From Faecalibacterium taiwanense (lineage in GTDB: Bacteria; Bacillota; Clostridia; Oscillospirales; Ruminococcaceae), in the NCBI RefSeq assembly GCF_036632915.2, contig NZ_CP155552.1, positions 1,922,001 to 1,986,000 on the forward strand: a stretch of 64,000 bases of DNA, read 5' to 3'. This document shows positions 59,078-64,000 of the stretch, in pieces (the stretch's first letter is position 1; every line of letters begins with the position of its first letter). The notes beneath the pieces were generated by a model that was given only the letters and a program-made list of their open reading frames with translations, searched no databases and was not told where the DNA came from. A program made the position numbers and the translations under genes.

Positions 59078-59455
59078 TTACAGGATGCACCGGCTGATGG
59101 CGTTAGCGACCGCAAACAGTTCCTGCTGGCCGATAAAGCCGAACTTTGCCTCGTGTGCGTCCGCAAAGCAGACGGTCAGCTGCGATGCCTGCACCGGGTC
59201 GCCAAAGCCTGCCGTCTGGATCCCGAAGTGCAGCACCTTGCGGTACGGCAGCACAAAGATCTGCTGCCGGGTTCCAGTAACGCCCTGCATATCCACCATG
59301 ATGATGCGGTGGGTGGTAAAGATCACCTGATCGCGCACCGTCTTGTAGGCACCCACGATGCTCTCACCGTCCAGCAGCAGCGCGCGGGCATTTTTGCAGA
59401 TGTCCTTTTCCTGAAGGCGGATGAGGTTTTCCATTGGCTTATCACGGAATTCCAT
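59078..59455 (-). CDS. Bacterial PH-domain protein
   Basis: A 125-residue soluble protein. It reads as a single bacterial PH domain (YvbH/bPH type): basic strands with ALLLDGESIVGAYKTVRD (about 25-42), FTTHRIIMVDMQGVTG, and a final helix (QELFAVANAISRCIL). The function is unknown, and such domains usually mediate protein contacts. AAAGGGGAC precedes the ATG. It is divergent from the nucleoid-protein gene. Confidence 0.8.
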   Translation of the reverse strand: MEFRDKPMENLIRLQEKDICKNARALLLDGESIVGAYKTVRDQVIFTTHRIIMVDMQGVTGTRQQIFVLPYRKVLHFGIQTAGFGDPVQASQLTVCFADAHEAKFGFIGQQELFAVANAISRCIL

Positions 59456-59598
59456 GGTTTTTGTCCCCTTTCCTGCGTGGTTTTCTGCCCTTATTGTAGC
59501 ATTCCTGCAGACGGTTTACAAGATGTGCTCTCGCCTTTTGGGCCGGGCTGTGCTATACTGTATGCCAAAGAGATTCTTATAAAAACGAGGTAACTCCC

Positions 59599-60588
59599 AT
59601 GGAGATCATCATTCATCAGGCCATTCTGCACGTGCTGGACACCACCATGGATGCGCCTGTACTCAGCGGAAGCGGCATGGAAATGACCGCCGAAAAGACC
59701 GCCTATTTCCAGTACCACATCGAAAAGCTGCTTGCCAGCGACGATATCCGCCAGTGCCGCCCGCTGCCGGATTCCGCCTTTAAAAACGAGCTGGAGCACA
59801 ACCACGATTTTGTGGACCTCTCCTGCCGCATCGCGGGCGTTCTGTTCGACTACATGCACGCGCACACCACCATTCCGGGGGCAGACCTTGCCGTGGTGGA
59901 TTTTACCCGCGATGGCGAGCCGTGGCTGGGCATCCTGAAGCTGAACTACAAAAACGGCTACACCCACTACACCGAGAATGTGGAGGGTGCCCCGGTGAAC
60001 TCCATCATACAGCAGCGGGCCTGCCTGCCCAGCCAGAGCGGCAAGGTGGAGGAAGGTGCCCTTGTCAATCTGACCGACTACTCCATGAAGCTGCTGGAAA
60101 AAAAGTTCGACATCGACGGCCACAAGGATTTTTACCTTTCCACGGTAGTGTTCCAGTACACCACCGCCCAGCCGGAAAAGAAAAAGCTGCAGGCCATTCA
60201 GGAAGCCGCCGTGCAGGCCGTGCAGGAAAACTACGCAGATCAGCCCCACGTAGAGGCTCAGGTCGCGATGCTGATCGCCAATCAGGCCGCAGACAACGAC
60301 AATCAGGTATCCATCCAGCAGGTGCGTCAGCAGTTGGAAGAGGAATATCCCCTTGCCGCCGTGCCCTTTGATGATTATGTGGAAAAGAGTGATGTGCTGG
60401 AAGCGCCTGAGCAGCCCGTGACCGTGACCCCTGCGCGCATCCGCCGCATGGAGAGCCACAGCATCCACACCGCCAACGGCATTGAGGTGAAGATCCCCAC
60501 CGAGCTGCTGAACTCGGAAAATGAAGTAGAGTTTCTGCACAGCGACGACGGCAGCATTTCGCTGCTCATTAAAAATGTGATCCTGTAA
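59599..60588 (+). CDS. Nucleoid-associated protein, NdpA/YejK-like
   Basis: A 329-residue protein of the 37-kDa nucleoid-associated family. IIIHQAILHVLDTTMDAPVLS opens the protein, LAVVDFTRDGEPWLGILKLNYK is the central core (about 92-113), and the C-terminal part carries GIEVKIPTELLNSENEVEFL-like sequence. The family coats DNA in enterobacteria, and the role here is inferred. CGAGG precedes the ATG. It is monocistronic with a terminator. Confidence 0.85.
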   Translation: MEIIIHQAILHVLDTTMDAPVLSGSGMEMTAEKTAYFQYHIEKLLASDDIRQCRPLPDSAFKNELEHNHDFVDLSCRIAGVLFDYMHAHTTIPGADLAVVDFTRDGEPWLGILKLNYKNGYTHYTENVEGAPVNSIIQQRACLPSQSGKVEEGALVNLTDYSMKLLEKKFDIDGHKDFYLSTVVFQYTTAQPEKKKLQAIQEAAVQAVQENYADQPHVEAQVAMLIANQAADNDNQVSIQQVRQQLEEEYPLAAVPFDDYVEKSDVLEAPEQPVTVTPARIRRMESHSIHTANGIEVKIPTELLNSENEVEFLHSDDGSISLLIKNVIL

Positions 60589-60663
60589 GAAACGATTTAA
60601 AATTGTCTCCGCGCACAGATTGCGCTCCGACAATATCAGCGGAATCATTATTTTCATATTTGC

Positions 60664-60704
60664 AAAAGCCGAAAAATCTGCGGATTTTCCGGCTTTTCTT
60701 TTTT
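60664..60704 (+). terminator. Terminator of the nucleoid-associated gene
   Basis: AAAAGCCGAAAAATC (60664-60678) pairs with GATTTTCCGGCTTTT (60683-60697), with one mismatch, followed by CTTTTTT. Confidence 0.85.
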
Positions 60705-60733
60705 CACAGGAAGGAGCCGTAACGGGAAACAAC

Positions 60734-60774
60734 AAAAAAGCCATCGTTTTTGCATTTCTGCATCAACGATGGCT
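60734..60774 (-). terminator. Terminator of the tRNA array
   Basis: On the minus strand, AGCCATCGTT (60774-60765) pairs with AACGATGGCT (60748-60739), followed by at least six T. It lies 7 bp after the last tRNA. Confidence 0.85.
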
Positions 60775-60780
60775 TCGTAT

Positions 60781-60856
60781 TGGAGCGGCCGACGAGGCTC
60801 GAACTCGCTACCTCCACCTTGGCAAGGTGGCGCTCTACCAGATGAGCTACGGCCGC
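60781..60856 (-). tRNA. tRNA-Gly(GCC), copy 1
   Basis: A 76-nt cloverleaf: acceptor GCGGCCG pairs with CGGCCGC, the anticodon loop TTGCCAA has GCC, and the CCA is encoded. It is identical to the copy at 61291-61366 at the other end of the array. Confidence 0.96.
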
Positions 60857-60886
60857 ATATTGGAAACCCTGCTGGATTTCCTTAGC

Positions 60887-60962
60887 TGGTGCCTCCGATC
60901 GGAATCGAACCAATGACACGGGGATTTTCAGTCCCCTGCTCTACCGACTGAGCTACAGAGGC
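60887..60962 (-). tRNA. tRNA-Phe(GAA)
   Basis: A 76-nt cloverleaf: acceptor GCCTCTG pairs with CGGAGGC with wobble, the anticodon loop CTGAAAA has GAA, and the CCA is encoded. Confidence 0.95.
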
Positions 60963-61018
60963 ATAAGCGGTGCAATTATCCCTGCACCCTCCCGAGCGAT
61001 TCTCGCGAATTTCGGGGC

Positions 61019-61104
61019 CCCCGCGAAAGCTTGCGAAGCAAGATTTTGTGGGGAAGAGGAGAAAGTCTGGCGTTCATCACGGCAGTCTTGCTTGCAAGAC
61101 CGCC
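61019..61104 (-). repeat. Hairpin-rich spacer inside the tRNA array
   Basis: Between tRNA-Phe and tRNA-Asp, a first hairpin (61019-61053, arms CCCC.../...GGGG with inner CTTGC/GCAAG) and a second (61081-61104, GTCTTGC with GCAAGAC) share the same CTTGC/GCAAG core. They are not terminators. They may be RNA processing sites or copies of a small dispersed repeat. Confidence 0.5.
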
Positions 61105-61131
61105 CGATGAACTGCAGGACTTTCGACGAAG

Positions 61132-61205
61132 CGACCCGGATCGGGCTCGAACCGACGACCCCCAGCGTGACAGGCTGGTGCTCTAACCAACTGAGCTACC
61201 GGGCC
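61132..61205 (-). tRNA. tRNA-Asp(GUC), CCA not encoded
   Basis: A 74-nt cloverleaf: acceptor GGCCCGG pairs with CCGGGTC, the anticodon loop CTGTCAC has GTC, and the discriminator is G. The next bases are CTT, not CCA, unlike the other tRNAs here, so CCA must be added enzymatically. Confidence 0.93.
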
Positions 61206-61208
61206 AAA

Positions 61209-61284
61209 TGGTGGAAGTTAACGGGCTCGAACCGCTGACCCTCTGCTTGTAAGGCAGATGCTCTCCCAGCTGAGCTAAACTTCC
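61209..61284 (-). tRNA. tRNA-Val(UAC)
   Basis: A 76-nt cloverleaf: acceptor GGAAGTT pairs with AACTTCC, the anticodon loop CTTACAA has TAC, and the CCA is encoded. Confidence 0.96.
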
Positions 61285-61290
61285 ACAAAA

Positions 61291-61366
61291 TGGAGCGGCC
61301 GACGAGGCTCGAACTCGCTACCTCCACCTTGGCAAGGTGGCGCTCTACCAGATGAGCTACGGCCGC
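61291..61366 (-). tRNA. tRNA-Gly(GCC), copy 2
   Basis: Identical in sequence and length to 60781-60856. It is the first tRNA of the array, transcribed from the promoter at 61412-61440. Confidence 0.96.
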
Positions 61367-61411
61367 ACATTCCATGTGTTTGTGCCGGACTGTTTACCGG
61401 CGACGCTGATT

Positions 61412-61440
61412 ATTATACCGTACCGCCCGGAAATTGTCAA
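61412..61440 (-). promoter_or_regulatory. Promoter of the tRNA array
   Basis: On the minus strand, TTGACA (61440-61435) and TATAAT (61417-61412) are both consensus and are separated by exactly 17 bp. Confidence 0.93.
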
Positions 61441-61566
61441 CCACAAATTTGCATTTTCTGCAAAAAAGTTGGAAACCCGCCTGTCTGTATTCAAAAGACT
61501 TCACTTTTGCGGGCTTTACCTGTGTCATCATTCAAGTTTGCCATGACATACACGAAGAAAATTGAT

Positions 61567-61595
61567 TTGCTTTCCCTTTTGTAAACTATTATAAT
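61567..61595 (+). promoter_or_regulatory. Promoter of the nfnAB operon
   Basis: TTGCTT (61567-61572) and TATAAT (61590-61595) are separated by 17 bp. The leader to the ATG would be about 105 nt. Confidence 0.7.
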
Positions 61596-61612
61596 GGAAA
61601 GTGTCATTTTGT

Positions 61613-61672
61613 CGCCTGTAAGAGCTGCGTCTGTTATGCCGCTGAGGGCATACAGGCGCGTTTTCGTGCGCA
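61613..61672 (+). promoter_or_regulatory. Structured 5' leader of nfnAB
   Basis: Outer arms CGCCTGT (61613-61619) and ACAGGCG (61652-61658) enclose ATGCC/GGCAT. A second small hairpin GCGCGTTTTCGTGCGC follows at 61657-61672. No known riboswitch was recognised. Confidence 0.4.
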
Positions 61673-61707
61673 GAAATAGGAAAAGCCAGCATAAAGGAGC
61701 AAACACA

Positions 61708-62550
61708 ATGTATAAGATCACTGAAAAAGTCGCGCTGAATCCCACCGTGACGAAGATGGTCATTGAAGCCCCGCTGATCGCCAAAAAGGCAAAGCCGGGC
61801 CAGTTTATCATTGTGCGCCCGTTTGAGGACAGCGAGCGCATCCCCCTGACCGTGGCCGGTTACGACCGCGAAAAGGGCACTGTGGATATCATTTTCCAGA
61901 TCGTGGGCGGTACCACGATGGAGCTGAACAGCCTGCAGGTGGGCCAGAGTGTCCACGACTTTGTAGGCCCGCTGGGCCGCGCCACCGAGGTGGAAGGCCT
62001 GAAGAAGGTATGTGTCGTGGGCGGCGGCGTAGGCTGCGCCATCGCTCTGCCCATTGCCCGTGAGCTGCACGAGCAGGGCTGTGTGGTGCACAGCGTGGTG
62101 GGCTTCCGCAATAAGGACCTGCTGATCCTTGAGGACGAGTTCAAAGCCTGCAGCGACGAGCTGCGCATTATGACCGACGACGGCAGCTATGGCACCAAGG
62201 GTGTTGTTACCGCTGCACTGGACGAGCTGGTGGCCGCCGGCAACCAGTACGATCTGGTCATCACCATTGGCCCGCTGATCATGATGAAGTTCGTGGTCAA
62301 GACCTGCCAGAAGCATGGCCTGAAGAGCATCGTTTCCATGAACCCCATCATGATCGACGGCACCGGCATGTGCGGCGGCTGCCGCCTGACCGTTGGCGGC
62401 GAGACCAAGTTCGCCTGCGTGGACGGCCCCGACTTTGACGGCGATCTGGTGGATTTTGATGAGGCAATGGCCCGCGGCACCATGTACCGCCCGTTTGAGG
62501 CACACGCCCGTGAAGCGGCATGCAATCTGCTCAATCAGGAGGTAAAATAA
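61708..62550 (+). CDS. Ferredoxin-NADP+ reductase subunit alpha, NfnA-like
   Basis: A flavoprotein of 280 residues, the small subunit of an NfnAB-type electron-bifurcating transhydrogenase. It has an N-terminal FAD-binding barrel (with IPLTVAGYDREKG), an NAD(P)-binding Rossmann domain with VCVVGGGVGCAIALP (about 98-112), and a C-terminal 2Fe-2S cysteine set MCGGCRLTVGGETKFACVDG (about 223-242). The ATG at 61708 is preceded by AAAGGAG; earlier in-frame codons lack a site. It precedes the large subunit by one base. Confidence 0.92.
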   Translation: MYKITEKVALNPTVTKMVIEAPLIAKKAKPGQFIIVRPFEDSERIPLTVAGYDREKGTVDIIFQIVGGTTMELNSLQVGQSVHDFVGPLGRATEVEGLKKVCVVGGGVGCAIALPIARELHEQGCVVHSVVGFRNKDLLILEDEFKACSDELRIMTDDGSYGTKGVVTAALDELVAAGNQYDLVITIGPLIMMKFVVKTCQKHGLKSIVSMNPIMIDGTGMCGGCRLTVGGETKFACVDGPDFDGDLVDFDEAMARGTMYRPFEAHAREAACNLLNQEVK

Positions 62551-62551
62551 G

Positions 62552-63946
62552 ATGGCTTTCAATATGGACCCGAAGAAGTGCCCCATGCCTACGCAGGACC
62601 CCAATGTGCGCAACAAGAACTTTAAGGAAGTTGCTCTGGGCTACACCGAAGAAATGGCCGTGAACGAAGCAAAGCGCTGCGTGCACTGCAAGAACAAACC
62701 CTGCCAGACCGGCTGCCCTGTGGGCATCGATATCCCCGAGTTCATCGGCCATGTGGCCGAGGGCGACTTTGAAGCCGCTTATCAGGTGATCAACCGCTCC
62801 TCTTCCCTGCCCGCTGTCTGCGGCCGTGTATGCCCGCAGGAGAGCCAGTGCGAGGGCAAGTGCACCCGCGGCATCAAGAACGAGCCGGTGGGTATCGGCC
62901 GCCTGGAGCGCTTTGTTGCCGACTGGCACCGTGAGAATGTGCACACCGCCCCCATCGTGCCCGAATGGAACGGCCACAAGGTGGCCATCATCGGCGCAGG
63001 CCCTGCCGGCCTGACCGCCGCAGGCGATCTGGCAAAGCTTGGCTACAAGGTCACCGTTTACGAGGCCCTGCATGTGGCCGGCGGCGTGCTGATGTACGGC
63101 ATCCCTGAGTTCCGTCTGCCCAAGGCCATCGTGCAGCAGGAGATCGACGGCCTGAAGAAGATGGGCGTTGATTTTGAGTGCAATATGGTCATTGGCAAGG
63201 TGCTCACCATCGACGAGCTGATGGACGAGTACGGCTACGAGGCCGTGTTTGTAGGCTCCGGTGCCGGTCTGCCCCGCTTCATGGGCATCCCCGGCGAGAG
63301 CCTGAAGGGTGTCTACTCTGCCAACGAGTTCCTGACCCGCTCCAACCTGATGAAGGCTTATCTGCCCACCAGCAAGACCCCCATCCGCACCGGCAAAAAG
63401 GTCGCCGTTGTGGGCGGCGGCAACGTGGCTATGGACGCTGCCCGCAGCGCCCTGCGTCTGGGTGCCGAGACCGTGTACATCGTCTACCGCCGCGGCATGG
63501 CTGAGCTGCCCGCCCGTAAGGAAGAGGTGGAGCACGCCGAGGAAGAGGGCATCATCTTCAAGACCCTGTGCAACCCTGTGGAGATCCACGCCAACGACGA
63601 GGGCTTTGTCAAGTCCATCACCTGCATTGAGATGGAGCTGGGCGAGCCGGATGCTTCCGGCCGCCGCCGCCCCATCGAAAAGAAGGGCAGCGAGTTCGAG
63701 CTGGATGTGGACACGGTCATTATGAGTCTGGGCACCAGCCCCAACCCGCTGATCCGCTCCACCACCCCGGGTCTGGAAACCAACAAGCACGGCTGCATCG
63801 TTACCGACGGCGACGACGGCAAAACCAGCCGCGATGGTGTGTACGCCGGCGGCGATGCCGTGACCGGCGCAGCCACCGTCATTAAGGCCATGGGCGCAGG
63901 CAAAGCTGCTGCAAAGGCCATTGACGAGTACATTCAGAGCAAGTAA
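62552..63946 (+). CDS. NADPH-dependent glutamate synthase-like large subunit, NfnB-like
   Basis: A 464-residue flavoprotein pairing with the preceding NfnA-like subunit. The N-terminal 4Fe-4S part has CVHCKNKPCQTGCPVGIDIP (about 38-57) and a second Cys set in CPQESQCEGKC. FAD binding is shown by IIGAGPAGLTAAGDL (about 147-161) and NAD(P) binding by VVGGGNVAMDAARSALRLG (about 286-304). It transfers electrons between NADPH, NADH and ferredoxin in anaerobes. The glutamate-synthase name is an alternative, but no large glutamate-synthase subunit is adjacent, so the Nfn reading is preferred. Confidence 0.92.
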   Translation: MAFNMDPKKCPMPTQDPNVRNKNFKEVALGYTEEMAVNEAKRCVHCKNKPCQTGCPVGIDIPEFIGHVAEGDFEAAYQVINRSSSLPAVCGRVCPQESQCEGKCTRGIKNEPVGIGRLERFVADWHRENVHTAPIVPEWNGHKVAIIGAGPAGLTAAGDLAKLGYKVTVYEALHVAGGVLMYGIPEFRLPKAIVQQEIDGLKKMGVDFECNMVIGKVLTIDELMDEYGYEAVFVGSGAGLPRFMGIPGESLKGVYSANEFLTRSNLMKAYLPTSKTPIRTGKKVAVVGGGNVAMDAARSALRLGAETVYIVYRRGMAELPARKEEVEHAEEEGIIFKTLCNPVEIHANDEGFVKSITCIEMELGEPDASGRRRPIEKKGSEFELDVDTVIMSLGTSPNPLIRSTTPGLETNKHGCIVTDGDDGKTSRDGVYAGGDAVTGAATVIKAMGAGKAAAKAIDEYIQSK

Positions 63947-64000
63947 TCCCCTGTGAAGGTGGGCACCGCCCACTGAATACCGGATATGAAAAATCCCCTG
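63947..64000. other. Right edge after nfnB
   Basis: A short inverted repeat GTGGGC/GCCCAC (63959-63973) follows the stop codon, without a T run. The window ends before a terminator or next gene can be judged. Confidence 0.35.

Noticed and set aside
1..64000. CRISPR array, complete insertion sequence or integrative element
   Set aside because: No regularly spaced repeats, transposase, integrase or att-like duplications at tRNA ends were found. The only element-like sequence is the short inverted repeat at 40508-40660.

Overview
The window looks like a chromosomal segment of a GC-rich Gram-positive gut anaerobe of the Oscillospiraceae/Ruminococcaceae, most like Faecalibacterium. The evidence is gene content and order, not a database match: a PolC-type replicase, an Asp23/YloU plus DAK2 (FakA-type) pair, a pyrH-frr-uppS-cdsA-dxr-rseP-ispG-polC run, a DnaD/DnaC helicase-loading pair, class III fructose-bisphosphatase, an NfnAB-type bifurcating transhydrogenase, and clear -35/-10 promoters with 17-bp spacers. 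No prophage, complete insertion sequence or CRISPR array was seen.

Layout. 1-9.3 kb: the start of an ACT-domain regulator (cut by the edge), a class A penicillin-binding protein, a small BofC-like membrane protein, two tiny proteins, a Na/Pi cotransporter, a CBS-domain protein, and the Asp23/FakA pair. 9.3-21 kb: polC and the cell-envelope/isoprenoid/translation run listed above, all on the minus strand, followed by AlkD. 21-25.1 kb: tRNA-Gly(UCC), a beta-CASP nuclease-like protein, typA and tRNA-Asn. 25.1-31.5 kb: a peptide-export-like operon (C39-peptidase ABC transporter, a small effector-binding-like protein, a membrane-fusion protein, and a Big_2 Ig-like membrane protein). 31.5-33.9 kb: a convergent radical SAM protein and its TetR regulator. 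34-37 kb: proC-proB-proA. 37-44.6 kb: a methylglyoxal-synthase-like protein, a PLP aminotransferase with a second PLP enzyme, a GNAT protein, murD and an orphan peptide-binding lipoprotein. 44.7-49.4 kb: tRNA-Gly(CCC), a three-gene replication-loading operon, a WalJ-like hydrolase and murA. 49.5-60.6 kb: fbp, a PflX-like radical SAM protein, a KdgK-like kinase, a UvrA paralogue, a MATE remnant, an AraC regulator diverging from an MFS gene, a PH-domain protein and a nucleoid-associated protein. 60.7-64 kb: a five-tRNA array (Gly, Phe, Asp, Val, Gly) and nfnA-nfnB.

The most unusual stretch is 25.3-31.5 kb. The C39 peptidase/ABC exporter reads as one gene split by a single missing A in an A tract (26132-26135). 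Its peptidase domain carries a charged insertion. The operon has a long hairpin-rich 5' leader, an internal terminator, a further long hairpin, and a micro-ORF whose read-through resembles a decayed double-glycine leader. A Big_2 membrane protein completes it. No intact substrate gene is obvious, so this could be a phase-variable or decaying peptide exporter, or one with an unrecognised substrate.

Other notable points are a methylglyoxal synthase homologue lacking the catalytic Asp, His and second Asp; a 61-residue in-frame internally deleted MATE transporter between its likely AraC regulator and uvrA; and an inverted-repeat element that supplies the C-terminal codons of a GNAT gene.
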